A stretch of 64,000 nt of DNA, from contig JANLQJ010000129.1 of assembly GCA_031367715.1 (NCBI GenBank), positions 1 to 64,000 on the forward strand. Reading direction: 5' to 3'. Shown one piece after another: positions 32,889-41,614 of the stretch (positions are counted from its first letter, which is position 1; every line of letters starts with the position of its first letter). The position numbers were made by a program, and so were the translations under genes. Under the pieces are notes generated by a model that was given only the letters and a program-made list of their open reading frames with translations, did not search any database and was not told the DNA's origin. This stretch comes from JANYHF01 sp031367715 (GTDB lineage Bacteria > Pseudomonadota > Alphaproteobacteria > Rhizobiales > Hyphomicrobiaceae).

Positions 32889-34130
32889 CTACTTCATGCC
32901 GCGCTTGCGTGCCGCAAGGGTGCGCAGGCGCAGCGCGTTCAACCGGATGAAGCCCGCCGCGTCCTTCTGATCGTAGGCACCGCGGTCGTCCTCGAAGGTG
33001 ACGAGAGTGCTCGAATAGAGCGATTTCGGGCTCTTGCGGCCGGTCACGATGACGTTGCCCTTATAGAGCTTCAGCGTCACCTCGCCTTCCACATGTTCCT
33101 GGCTCTTGTCGATTGCTGCCTGCAGCATCTCGCGTTCGGGCGAGAACCAGAAACCGGAATAGACCAGCTCGGCATATCGCGGCATCACCTCGTCTTTCAG
33201 ATGCGCCGCGCCGCGATCGAGGGTCAAACTCTCGACGGCGCGGTGCGCAACATGCAAGACGGTGCCGCCGGGCGTTTCGTAAACACCCCGCGACTTCATG
33301 CCGACAAAGCGGTTCTCGACCAGATCGAGCCGGCCGATGCCGTTGTCGCGGCCAAGCTCGTTCAAGCGGGCCAACAGCGCGGCCGGCGACAGCGCCTTGC
33401 CATCGACGCTGACCGGGTCGCCATGCTTGAAGCCGATCTTTACCAATGTCGGCTTGTCGGGCGCCTCCTCGGGCGAGATGGTGCGCATATAGACATAGGG
33501 TGGCGCCTCGACCGCCGGATCTTCCAGCACTTTGCCCTCGGACGAAGAATGCAGCAGGTTGGCGTCAACCGAGAACGGCGCTTCGCCGCGTTTGTCCTTG
33601 GAAATCGGTATCTGATGCTTCTCGGCAAAATCAATCAGATCCTCGCGGCTCTTGAAATCCCACTCACGCCAGGGGGCGATAATCTTGATGTCTGGATTGA
33701 GCGCATAGGCGGTCAATTCAAAACGCACCTGATCATTGCCTTTGCCGGTGGCACCATGGGCGATGGCATCGGCACCGGTTTTTTCGGCAATCTCGATCAG
33801 ACGCTTGGCAATCAGTGGGCGAGCAATACTGGTGCCGAGTAGGTACACGCCCTCATATAGAGCATTGGCGCGAAACATCGGGAAGACAAAGTCACGCACA
33901 AACTCTTCGCGCAGATCCTCGATGAAGATCTCCTTGATGCCGAGCATCTGCGCCTTTTTTCGCGCCGGCTCCAGCTCTTCGCCCTGGCCAAGGTCGGCGG
34001 TGAAGGTCACCACTTCGCAAGCATACGTTTCCTGGAGCCACTTCAGTATGATCGAGGTATCCAGACCGCCGGAGTAGGCCAGAACTACCTTCTTGATCTT
34101 CTTGGATTTCGGTGCGGGAGCTTTGGACAT
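32889..34130 (-). CDS. argG: Argininosuccinate synthase
   Basis: This 413-residue enzyme condenses citrulline and aspartate with ATP in arginine synthesis. The N-type ATP pyrophosphatase loop VVLAYSGGLDTSIILKWL is near residues 15-32, followed by ADLGQGEELEPARKKA, HGATGKGNDQVRFEL and the C-terminal YSSTLVTFEDDRGAYDQKDAAGFI. A lysine-rich start (APKSKKIKK) is common in alphaproteobacteria. It is a single gene with no other arg genes adjacent. Confidence 0.95.
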   Translation of the reverse strand: MSKAPAPKSKKIKKVVLAYSGGLDTSIILKWLQETYACEVVTFTADLGQGEELEPARKKAQMLGIKEIFIEDLREEFVRDFVFPMFRANALYEGVYLLGTSIARPLIAKRLIEIAEKTGADAIAHGATGKGNDQVRFELTAYALNPDIKIIAPWREWDFKSREDLIDFAEKHQIPISKDKRGEAPFSVDANLLHSSSEGKVLEDPAVEAPPYVYMRTISPEEAPDKPTLVKIGFKHGDPVSVDGKALSPAALLARLNELGRDNGIGRLDLVENRFVGMKSRGVYETPGGTVLHVAHRAVESLTLDRGAAHLKDEVMPRYAELVYSGFWFSPEREMLQAAIDKSQEHVEGEVTLKLYKGNVIVTGRKSPKSLYSSTLVTFEDDRGAYDQKDAAGFIRLNALRLRTLAARKRGMK

Positions 34131-34444
34131 CGGGGCTCTTCATGGCAAGGGGTTGGTTTGGCGACAGCACTGTCCTGCATGGCACACGCGTTAGCGGAAG
34201 CTGTGTCGCCGTTGGCCTTAGGGTGAAGCATGGGGCGACGTCAACCGAAAGTGCGTTGTTGCCACAGCTCGCGTCACGCGCGCACCGGTCCGGCGGGGAT
34301 GAAAAGCTGCGACATTCGCAAACCTATCACACATACGGCTTGCACTTGATCGTCATTGCGAATAAGCATCTAGTAGAACTTAGAGTTCCATATTCTGATG
34401 CTCGGGTTCCAAACAACCAAAATCCCTGATAGGTGGTTCGACAA
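34131..34444. other. Divergent intergenic region between argG and the small CxxC protein
   Basis: No gene is supported. The half near 34320-34440 is relatively AT-rich (GCATCTAGTAGAACTTAGAG) and is the likely promoter region for the rightward gene. The argG promoter should lie in the left half. I see no clear hairpin, riboswitch or repeat. Confidence 0.4.
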
Positions 34445-34768
34445 ATGGCTAACACTGCGCTTGAACAAATCAAGAAACTTGATGACCAAAAAAACAAACT
34501 GCGCGACCAGGCTAAGCATGAAGGCCTCAGCCGCGCCATGGAGGCGATCGAGGAGGTCAACTCACTCGGTTTCTCCTATTCGATCTCCGAGCGTGGCTCA
34601 GCCCGCGGCACTCGCGGCGGCGTTCGCCAGAAGAAGGATGCGCCCTGCCCAATCTGCAAGTTCAAGACCAGCCCGGCCCATGATGGCCGCCGGCATCGCT
34701 CGCAAGGCAACAAGAAGACCGCCTTCACCAACAACGAGCTGGCCGCTCTGGGTTATTCGAAGGTTTAG
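34445..34768 (+). CDS. Small basic protein with CPxC motif, function unknown
   Basis: This 107-residue protein has a charged N-terminal helix or coiled coil (EQIKKLDDQKNKLRDQAKHE), a middle segment (VNSLGFSYSISE) and a basic, glycine-rich linker (RGSARGTRGGVRQ). A C-terminal module DAPCPICKFKTSPAHDGRRH could bind zinc through C-x2-C and nearby histidines. The layout (oligomerising helix, flexible linker, basic C-terminal module) resembles H-NS-like DNA-binding proteins, but this is analogy only. AGGTGG lies upstream of the ATG; an in-frame GTG at 34433 is possible. A GTAGGTTGGG-type repeat follows. Confidence 0.65.
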   Translation: MANTALEQIKKLDDQKNKLRDQAKHEGLSRAMEAIEEVNSLGFSYSISERGSARGTRGGVRQKKDAPCPICKFKTSPAHDGRRHRSQGNKKTAFTNNELAALGYSKV

Positions 34769-34824
34769 TTATCGGCTGCTGTCTTCTCCCCGTAATGACG
34801 GGGAAGAGATGCCGCGCGAAACGC

Positions 34825-34908
34825 AGGTTGGGTCAAGCATCGCGTGACCCAACATTGCGACAATCGGCCGTCCGAAGTTGGGTCGTGCCAAAGGGCTTGA
34901 CCCAACCT
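34825..34908. repeat. Inverted repeat of the AGGTTGGGTCAAGC family, second copy
   Basis: Outer arms 34825-34838 and 34895-34908 are perfect 14-bp complements (AGGTTGGGTCAAGC). Inner halves (GTGACCCAACATT and AGTTGGGTCGTGC) pair partly. It matches the element at 5327-5422 in layout and sequence and lies between convergent genes. Confidence 0.85.
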
Positions 34909-34931
34909 ATGCCCATTTGCCCGTTACCGTG

Positions 34932-36224
34932 TTAGACAATCCCCGCTGACGCATTCTTGCTCGCCGGACGCTCCTCGGTCTTATGGCCGCGATAGCCCGA
35001 CGCTCGATAGCATTCAATCGGCGCCACCGCCCCGCCAGCGCGGCTGCGTGCCGACGCTAGGAGGGGGGATAGGTCGGTGGTGAAGGCGCGTTTCAATGCC
35101 AGATGCGCGCCCAACGCATCATTGTTGTCTTGCAACGTTGACAATGCGTCGCGGTCCACCAGCAAGGCTTGCGCATAGGATCGCTGCAATTCGCACGCCG
35201 ACTGCATCAGGCTCTCGATCGGGTCGGTCACATTGTGCGACTGGTCGATCATATAAGCGGGCGCAAATGCTTCAGCCTGGCGCTGAGTTGCATCGACCAA
35301 TTCATTGAAAACAAGAAACAACCGGAACGGCTCGACTGAGCCTGCATCGAGATCGTCGTCGCCATATTTGCTGTCATTGAAATGAAAGCCGGCGAGCTTC
35401 TTGAAACGCACCAGTCGCGCCACGATCTGCTCGACATTGACGTTCGGCGCGTGATGGCCGAGATCGACCAGGCATTTGGCTTTGGGGCCCAATTCCGACG
35501 CTGCCGCAAAGCTGCTGCCCCAATCGGAGATCACGGTCGAATAGAAGGCCGGCTCATAGAGCTTGTGCTCGAGGAACAGCTGCCAGTCAGATGGCAACCC
35601 AGCATAGACTTCGGACATAGCTGACAGATAGTTGTCGAACACCTTGGTCAGGTTGGATTGGCCCGCGAAGTTCGATCCGTCGGCGATCCACACGGTTAAC
35701 GCCTTGGATCCCAATACCTTGCCGATCTCGATGCATTCGAGATTGTGCGCAATGGCTTGCGCCCGCACCGCTTTGTCGGTGTGCGACAGCGAGCCGAACT
35801 TATAGCTCAGCGCCTGCCCCGCCTGATCCTGGAAGGTGTTGGAATTCATGGCATCGAAGGTCAGGCCCTCGGCCTTGGCGGCCTCACGCAGCGCCTTGAG
35901 ATCCGCCGTTTTGTCCCACGGAATGTGCGGCGAGACAGCGGGCGTGGCGCGCGTCAGCTGCTGGATGGTGCCGCAATCTTCCAACTTGTCGAAGATGTTG
36001 CGCGGCTCGCCAAGACCGGGAAAGCGGGCAAAGCGCGTGCCGCCGGTGCCAACGCCCCAAGTCGGGATGGCGACGCCAAAGGCCGCGACCTTGGTGGCAA
36101 TCACCTCGATGTCGATGCCGCGCCGCTCGAGGAGGCGTCCGAGCGCAGCGTAATCCTCGGCCAGCGCGCTCGCGTGCTTGGCATTGTGGCTGGCAACCTG
36201 GTCAGTGCCGATGCGATAGCTCAT
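34932..36224 (-). CDS. rhaI: L-rhamnose isomerase, rhizobial RhaI type
   Basis: This 430-residue TIM-barrel isomerase converts L-rhamnose to L-rhamnulose. It belongs to the alphaproteobacterial RhaI type rather than E. coli RhaA. Characteristic stretches are GVAIPTWGVGTGGTRFARFPG, FDAMNSNTFQDQ, LTVWIADGSNFAGQ, LEHKLYEPAFYSTVISDWGS, VDLGHHAPNVN and GFHFNDSKYGDDDLDAGS, which carry the acidic and histidine metal ligands. I chose ATG 36224 with GAGAG upstream; TTG at 36233 is in frame. It starts 14 bases after rhaD, so the two form an operon divergent from the transporter genes. Confidence 0.92.
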   Translation of the reverse strand: MSYRIGTDQVASHNAKHASALAEDYAALGRLLERRGIDIEVIATKVAAFGVAIPTWGVGTGGTRFARFPGLGEPRNIFDKLEDCGTIQQLTRATPAVSPHIPWDKTADLKALREAAKAEGLTFDAMNSNTFQDQAGQALSYKFGSLSHTDKAVRAQAIAHNLECIEIGKVLGSKALTVWIADGSNFAGQSNLTKVFDNYLSAMSEVYAGLPSDWQLFLEHKLYEPAFYSTVISDWGSSFAAASELGPKAKCLVDLGHHAPNVNVEQIVARLVRFKKLAGFHFNDSKYGDDDLDAGSVEPFRLFLVFNELVDATQRQAEAFAPAYMIDQSHNVTDPIESLMQSACELQRSYAQALLVDRDALSTLQDNNDALGAHLALKRAFTTDLSPLLASARSRAGGAVAPIECYRASGYRGHKTEERPASKNASAGIV

Positions 36225-36238
36225 GGTGAACAACTCTC

Positions 36239-38338
36239 TCAGCGCGTGAAGGATTGGGCATTGCCGGCGTCGACATTGAGAATGTTGCCGGTCGACTTGG
36301 CCGAACGGTCGGAGGCAAAGAACGCGATGCCTTCGGCGATGTCCTCGGGTAGCACCGACAATTTCAGCATCGAGCGCTGACGGTAGATCTCCTCCAGTCC
36401 ACCCGGCTCCACCTTATAGGACGCGGCACGCTGGTCACGCCATGCGCCGGCCCAGATCTTGGAACCCTGCAGAACCGCATCCGGATTAACCGTGTTCACC
36501 CGAATGCCGTGCGGCGCGCCTTCGAGCGCCAGGCAGCGCGCAAGGTGAATTTCCGAGGCCTTGGCGGCGCAATACGCCGAAGCGCCGGGGGACGCTGCCA
36601 GACCATTCTTGGACGCAACGAAAATGATGCCGCCGCCGATGCCCTGTTTCTGCATCAGCCGGAAAGCTTCGCGCGACACCAGGAAATAGCCGGTGGACAT
36701 GATGTCCATGTTCTTTTGCCAGAGCGCGAGCGTGGTGTCCTCGACGTTCGAGGCCGAGGCGATGCCGGCGTTGGAAACGACAATGTCGATGCCGCCGAAC
36801 GCCCGCACGGTGTCGGCAAAAGCAGTGATCACCGAGGCCTCGCTGGTGACGTCCATCTTCAGCCCACGCACCACATCCTTGCCAAACTGCTTGCCGAAGC
36901 CCTCGACCCGCTCGGCCAGTGCAGCTTCGTCGATATCGGCCAGCACCACGCAGGCGCCGTCGCTGAGCAGCCGCGCTGCGGTGGCGCTGCCGATGCCGCC
37001 TGCCCCGCCAGTGATCAGCGCCACCCGTCCGGCCAACGCCTTGGGCTTGGGCATGCGGGCCAGCTTGGCCTCTTCCAGGATCCAGTATTCGATGCCGAAG
37101 GCTTCCTTCTCAGGCAACCCCACATAGGTCGAGACCCCCGACGCGCCACGCATGACATTAATGGCGTTGAGATAGAATTCCGACGCGATGCGCGCCGTTG
37201 CCTTGTCCTTGGCGAACGACAGCATGCCGATCCCCGGGATAAGAAAGATTACCGGGTTGGGGTCACGGATGGCCGGCGAGTTGGCGAATTTGCAGCGCTG
37301 ATAATAGGCCGCATAGCCCTTGCGATAGTCCGCCAAGAGATCATCCAGCTTGGCAGTGACATCCTCAAGCGTGCTGCTGGCGGGGTCGAACGGTAGTACC
37401 AGGGGGCAAATTTTCGTGCGCAGGAAATGATCCGGGCACGAGGTGCCGAGCGGGGCAAGCGTATCGAGCATCTTGCCATTGACGAATTCCAGCACCTCCG
37501 GCGCATCGGAGAAATGGCCGGCCTTGCGCTCGTCCTTGGAGATTTTTCCGCGAATGACCGGCATCAGCCGTTGCGCGATCTCCGCCCGTTGAGCCGGGGC
37601 CGCAGCCGCGAACCGTGCTCCGCCGAACGCCGGCTTGCGCCCATTCGCCTGCAGCCAATCGGCCGCCGTCTGAATGATGCGCAGCGTCGTAACATAGCAT
37701 TCCTTGGCCGTATTGGCCCAGGTGAACAGTCCGTGGCTACCGAGCACAACGCCGTTCATGCGCGGATTGGCACTCGCCATCGCCCCGAGTTTAAGACCGA
37801 GATCAAAGCCCGGCCGCTGCCAAGGCAGAAAGCCGATCTCATCGCCATAGATCTTGCGTGTCTGCTCCTCGGCATTCGAGGAGGCCGCAATCGCGATCAC
37901 GCTATCGGCATGCACATGATCGACATGGGCATAGGGCACAAAGCCGTGCAGCGGAGTATCGATTGAGGTCGCGCGCGGATTGAGATTGAACGTGCAATGA
38001 TTGAACAGCTCGACCATCTCGTCTTCATGGGCAATGCCGCGATAGAGTTCCGTCAGTCCTAGGAACTTATCCATGTAGAGCGTCGCGAACCCGTCCAGTT
38101 TCATGGACCCAATATCGCCGCCCGAGCCCTTGACCCAAAGGACCTTTGTCGTTTTCTTGGTGAGCAGATCAATGCTTTCGACCTTCGCCGAAGTGTTACC
38201 GCCGCCAAAGTTCGTGATGCGCAGATCACTCCCCAGCAAGTTAGAGCGGTAAAGCAGCAGGCCCGGCTCATCGAGTTTTGCAGCCTGCGCATCATTCCAT
38301 TTGTTCGTTATCAGACGATCTTCCTGCGTTGCGGTCAT
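36239..38338 (-). CDS. rhaD: Bifunctional rhamnulose-1-phosphate aldolase / short-chain dehydrogenase
   Basis: This 699-residue fusion has an N-terminal class II aldolase domain (about 1-410: ITNFGGGNTSAKVE, WVKGSGGDIG, HVDHVHADSVIAIA with the metal histidines) and a C-terminal short-chain dehydrogenase (about 430-699: ALITGGAGGIGSATA, VSNAGIASAS, YCAAKASEIHLAR). The aldolase splits rhamnulose-1-phosphate to DHAP and L-lactaldehyde, and the dehydrogenase is expected to oxidise lactaldehyde to lactate. The fusion is the standard form in rhizobial rhamnose loci. It leads the leftward rhaDI operon. The intergenic region upstream is AT-rich near 38391-38407 (TTAAT/ATTAA), a possible operator or promoter. 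Confidence 0.93.
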   Translation of the reverse strand: MTATQEDRLITNKWNDAQAAKLDEPGLLLYRSNLLGSDLRITNFGGGNTSAKVESIDLLTKKTTKVLWVKGSGGDIGSMKLDGFATLYMDKFLGLTELYRGIAHEDEMVELFNHCTFNLNPRATSIDTPLHGFVPYAHVDHVHADSVIAIAASSNAEEQTRKIYGDEIGFLPWQRPGFDLGLKLGAMASANPRMNGVVLGSHGLFTWANTAKECYVTTLRIIQTAADWLQANGRKPAFGGARFAAAAPAQRAEIAQRLMPVIRGKISKDERKAGHFSDAPEVLEFVNGKMLDTLAPLGTSCPDHFLRTKICPLVLPFDPASSTLEDVTAKLDDLLADYRKGYAAYYQRCKFANSPAIRDPNPVIFLIPGIGMLSFAKDKATARIASEFYLNAINVMRGASGVSTYVGLPEKEAFGIEYWILEEAKLARMPKPKALAGRVALITGGAGGIGSATAARLLSDGACVVLADIDEAALAERVEGFGKQFGKDVVRGLKMDVTSEASVITAFADTVRAFGGIDIVVSNAGIASASNVEDTTLALWQKNMDIMSTGYFLVSREAFRLMQKQGIGGGIIFVASKNGLAASPGASAYCAAKASEIHLARCLALEGAPHGIRVNTVNPDAVLQGSKIWAGAWRDQRAASYKVEPGGLEEIYRQRSMLKLSVLPEDIAEGIAFFASDRSAKSTGNILNVDAGNAQSFTR

Positions 38339-38487
38339 GAAACCTGATCCTTCTCGTCAATACGGTCACTTGTGCTCTTAGGCGTTTGTCTTAATTCTCT
38401 GTATTAAAACAACATAGTTTCGTCTTTCTCAGGTGACCTTTGACTCCTGGCTGTGATCGAAAATTCGAATCACTGGGGACTTGTCAG

Positions 38488-39300
38488 ATGACTTCTGGGG
38501 TACACAATGCATCGCGCCTGCTTCCGCTCGCGCTGATGGCACTCACCGCATCCTCGTTCAGCATGACGGCCGTTGCGGCGGCCGAACTTACCGACGTGAC
38601 GGAAACCACCGAATTGACCAAAACTGCCGTGATGCGCGCCAAGCCGAAAGCCAGCAAGCCTGTCGTCATCCAGCGCCAGGTGCCGCCAACGCCACTGGAG
38701 ATGCCGATACCGATCGGGCACAACTGGGCCGGATACTATGCCGGCGGATTCGTCGGCGGCATGCATGCGCTCTGGACTGACGACTTCTACCGCAACAACA
38801 ACCATGGCCACGCCGAACTTCCCATCGACGGCTTTGAAGGCGGGGCCTGGGTTGGCTACAACATGTATATCAGCCCGAAGTGGATCGCGGGCGCCGAGTT
38901 TGACCTCGGACTGTCCAGCGCGTCGGAAACGACCGAAGTGTTCGACAACGACTTGACTTACGCCTCGGTCAATCACTTCAGTTCGCTGCGCGGGCGGCTG
39001 GGCTACGTCATGGACAATGTCATGCTCTATGGCACGGCGGGCCTCGCCTTCGCCAACCTCACCGAGGACCTTCAGAAGGGCCGCAACGCCGGCGAACAGC
39101 TGGTCAGGGACAACATGTACCATTGGGGCTACGCGCTGGGCGGCGGCGCGGAATATGCGTTTACGGATCGTTGGATCGGCCGCCTGGAATATCTCTACTC
39201 CAGGTACAACCAGGACTCGTTCCGCAACGCCGACGGGCAACTGGCCGAGTTCAACAACCAGCTGCATCAGGTCCGCGTCGGCGTGAGTTACAAGTTCTGA
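38488..39300 (+). CDS. Outer-membrane beta-barrel protein (Omp25/porin family)
   Basis: This 270-residue protein has a signal peptide (PLALMALTASSFSMTAVAAA), a linker rich in lysine and proline, and then an eight-stranded-barrel domain of the Omp25/RopB type. It opens with NWAGYYAGGFVGGMHALW, contains WVGYNMYISPKWIAGAEFDL and SLRGRLGYVMDNVMLYGTAGLAF, and ends with the outer-membrane sorting residue F (RVGVSYKF). Such barrels in rhizobia are envelope stabilisers or small pores. It lies between the divergent rhaDI operon and rhaR, so it may help sugar entry, though the family is not known for that. The ATG has GGGGAC upstream. Confidence 0.8.
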   Translation: MTSGVHNASRLLPLALMALTASSFSMTAVAAAELTDVTETTELTKTAVMRAKPKASKPVVIQRQVPPTPLEMPIPIGHNWAGYYAGGFVGGMHALWTDDFYRNNNHGHAELPIDGFEGGAWVGYNMYISPKWIAGAEFDLGLSSASETTEVFDNDLTYASVNHFSSLRGRLGYVMDNVMLYGTAGLAFANLTEDLQKGRNAGEQLVRDNMYHWGYALGGGAEYAFTDRWIGRLEYLYSRYNQDSFRNADGQLAEFNNQLHQVRVGVSYKF

Positions 39301-39423
39301 GGATGAACAGTGAGCGGCCACCGCTTTCGTCCTGCTCTTGAGATGGGGCATCGGAAGGCCGGCCAGATAAGGCGCCGAAGATGCGCAAACTAAGAGCAGG
39401 ATCGCTCACCGTCAACGGGGGTT

Positions 39424-39452
39424 GTTGACAGACTTGAGCGATTTTGCTTATT
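39424..39452 (+). promoter_or_regulatory. Candidate promoter of the rhaR operon
   Basis: TTGACA at 39424-39429 is followed after 17 bases by CTTATT at 39447-39452, in an AT-rich patch. Transcription would begin near 39459, next to the rhaR ATG at 39461, so the message could be leaderless. No ribosome-binding site precedes that ATG. The -10 match is weak. Confidence 0.4.
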
Positions 39453-39460
39453 TTTGCGCG

Positions 39461-40282
39461 ATGAGCCAACGCTCCATGCACGAACGCGAACGCTGGCAGG
39501 CCATTCTCCGCCTGGTGCGCGAGCGTGGCATGGTGCCCGTCGGCGATCTGGCGCAACAGACCGGGGCGTCTAGCGCCAGCATTCGGCGCGACCTGGCCAA
39601 GCTGGAAGAAACCGGAGCCATCCGCCGCGTGCATGGCGGCGCCGAACTTGGCCCCGCGGCTCGACAACAGGAACTCGGCACCCGCGCCTTCGACGTCAGC
39701 CGCACGCTCAATCTCGATCGCAAGCGCGCCGTGGCCCAAGCTGCCGCACGGCTGTGCGTGGACGGCCAATCGATCATCATCAATGCCGGCTCCACGACCT
39801 ATGAGATGGTTGAGCCGCTTGAACAGCGCCAACTGAACATTCTCACCAATTCCTTCCCGATCGCCCAAGCGCTGATGGTTCGTGGCCGCAGCCGTGTCAT
39901 CGTGCCCGGCGGTGAGATCTATCGCAAACAGGCCATCATCCTGTCGCCGTTCGACGACGACGCCATCCAGCACTACGCCGCCGATACCATGTTCATGAGT
40001 TGCGCCTCGCTCGGTGCGATGGGCGTGATCGAGGGCGACCCGTTGATCGCCCGCGCCGAAGCCAAGCTGCTGTCGCGCGCCCAAAAGCTGGTGGTGCTGG
40101 TTGACGCCTCGAAATTCGAGCCGCGCGGCTCGATCGTCGTTTGTCCCTTGGCGCGCGTCTCGACCGTAATCACGGATGAAACAGCCTCGCCACAATCCAT
40201 CGATATGCTACGATCGGCAGGCATCGAGGTAGTCCTCGCACCGCTGAGCAACCAATTCGCGGGGGCCGAAACCGCCGCGTAA
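39461..40282 (+). CDS. rhaR: DeoR/GlpR-family transcriptional regulator of rhamnose genes
   Basis: This 273-residue DeoR-type regulator has an N-terminal helix-turn-helix (VGDLAQQTGASSASIRRDLAKLEE, then RRVHGGAEL) and a sugar-phosphate-sensing DeoRC domain (IIINAGSTTYEMVEPL, NSFPIAQALM, MFMSCASLGAMGVIEGD, VDASKFEPRG). In Rhizobium leguminosarum the RhaR of this locus is a DeoR-type regulator; the conserved layout supports the same job here. The start is uncertain: ATG 39461 lacks a ribosome-binding site, and ATG 39476 is also possible. It precedes the transporter genes on the same strand by about 100 bases. Confidence 0.88.
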   Translation: MSQRSMHERERWQAILRLVRERGMVPVGDLAQQTGASSASIRRDLAKLEETGAIRRVHGGAELGPAARQQELGTRAFDVSRTLNLDRKRAVAQAAARLCVDGQSIIINAGSTTYEMVEPLEQRQLNILTNSFPIAQALMVRGRSRVIVPGGEIYRKQAIILSPFDDDAIQHYAADTMFMSCASLGAMGVIEGDPLIARAEAKLLSRAQKLVVLVDASKFEPRGSIVVCPLARVSTVITDETASPQSIDMLRSAGIEVVLAPLSNQFAGAETAA

Positions 40283-40388
40283 GTGTGCCCGCCGTACCTG
40301 CGGGTTCCGACAATGAAGAATTCCAGTTGCCGGCGAACTTGCCGGATGACTGGAGGCCATGAATGGCAACCTAGGGAGAAAACTCGCT

Positions 40389-41405
40389 ATGCAGACCAAT
40401 CGTAGAAAACTGTTGCAACTCGCTGCAGCCGGTGCCGCTGGCGCCGCCCTGCCAATGGGCTTCATGGGCCAGGCCTTTGCTGCCAACAAGCGCATCGCCA
40501 TGGTCGTCAAGAACCTCGGTAACACCTATTTCGACGCCTGCGCCGAGGGCGCCAAGGAAGCGGCCAAGGAAGCCGGCGGCTACGAGATCATCTACACCGC
40601 CTCGACCAAGGCCACCGCCGAAGAGCAGATCGCCGTACTCGACGCGCTGGTCGCCCAGAAGGTTGACGGGCTGATCATTTCGGCCAACGATCCGAGTGCC
40701 CTCGTACCGGTCTGCAAGAAGGCAGCCGAGCGTGGCATCAAGGTCATCTCGTTCGACAGCGCCGTCGCGCAAGAGGGGCGCATCATGCACCTCAACGCGT
40801 CCTCGACCGCGCTCATCGGCGCCAAGCAGGTGCAGATGATCGCCAAGACGCTCGGCGGCAAGGGCGAGGTCGCGATTCTGTCAGCCGCCTCCACCATGAC
40901 GAACCAGAATTCCTGGATCGAGGCCATGAAGGAAGAGTGGAAGAAGCCGGAATACAAGGACATGCCGCTGGTAGCCACGGTTTATGGCGATGACCAGGAC
41001 GACAAGAGCTATCGCGAGATGCAGGGCCTGATCAAGTCGCACCCGAACCTGAAGGGCGTAATTTCGCCGACCACCATCGGTATCCGGTCGGGCGCCAAGG
41101 CAATTGTCGACGGCGGCCTGGCCGGCAAGGTGTTCATCACCGGTTTGGGCCTGCCTTCGGAGATGAAGGACTATGTTCTGAAGGGCGCCTGCGATACCTT
41201 CGCGATCTGGAACCCGGTCGACTACGGCTATTCGGCAACCCAGATCATGATTGGCATCCTAGCGGGTGGCGACGCCGGGGCCGGCAAGACCGTCAAGATG
41301 GGCCGCATGGGCGAAACCAAGATCGCCGACAATGGCGAGGCCGCCATGTCCGAGCCCTTCACCTTCGACAAGAGCAACGTCGAGAAGTTTGCCAAGATCT
41401 TCTAA
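40389..41405 (+). CDS. rhaS: Rhamnose ABC transporter periplasmic binding protein
   Basis: This 338-residue type 1 (ribose-binding-like) periplasmic protein has a signal peptide with a twin-Arg-like start (TNRRKLLQLAAAGAAGAALP) and then IAMVVKNLGNTYFDACAEGA, QKVDGLIISANDPSALVPVC, VISFDSAVA and GVISPTTIGIRSGA. It should capture L-rhamnose and deliver it to RhaPQ. GGGAG at 40375-40379 lies nine bases before the ATG. A large nested palindrome separates it from the ATPase gene, which may raise its level above the membrane parts as in other binding-protein operons. Confidence 0.92.
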   Translation: MQTNRRKLLQLAAAGAAGAALPMGFMGQAFAANKRIAMVVKNLGNTYFDACAEGAKEAAKEAGGYEIIYTASTKATAEEQIAVLDALVAQKVDGLIISANDPSALVPVCKKAAERGIKVISFDSAVAQEGRIMHLNASSTALIGAKQVQMIAKTLGGKGEVAILSAASTMTNQNSWIEAMKEEWKKPEYKDMPLVATVYGDDQDDKSYREMQGLIKSHPNLKGVISPTTIGIRSGAKAIVDGGLAGKVFITGLGLPSEMKDYVLKGACDTFAIWNPVDYGYSATQIMIGILAGGDAGAGKTVKMGRMGETKIADNGEAAMSEPFTFDKSNVEKFAKIF

Positions 41406-41434
41406 ACGAGCGACGCGGCATTCGCCCCGGGCCG

Positions 41435-41614
41435 GGGACATGATGTTCATCTTCGGCCCGGTTTGCCCATCGCGGCTTGGCGAAAACTTTGTGCCGAAGA
41501 TGGACTTCGTGTCCCCGTTCGTCTGAGAATGGGGAAACGAAGTCCATCTTTGGCAATTGGATTCTGCGCTAAGTTTGATCATCGTGCCCTGCCGAAGATG
41601 AACATCATGTCCCC
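41435..41614. repeat. Four-arm nested palindrome between rhaS and rhaT
   Basis: Outer arms 41435-41458 and 41591-41614 are perfect 24-bp complements. Inner arms 41493-41520 and 41527-41554 pair at 25 of 28 bases around a six-base loop. All four arms are versions of one motif, GCCGAAGATGRACWTCRTGTCCCC, in alternating orientation. The last arm contains the ATG codons proposed as the rhaT start. It may stabilise rhaS mRNA and limit rhaT translation. Confidence 0.9.
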
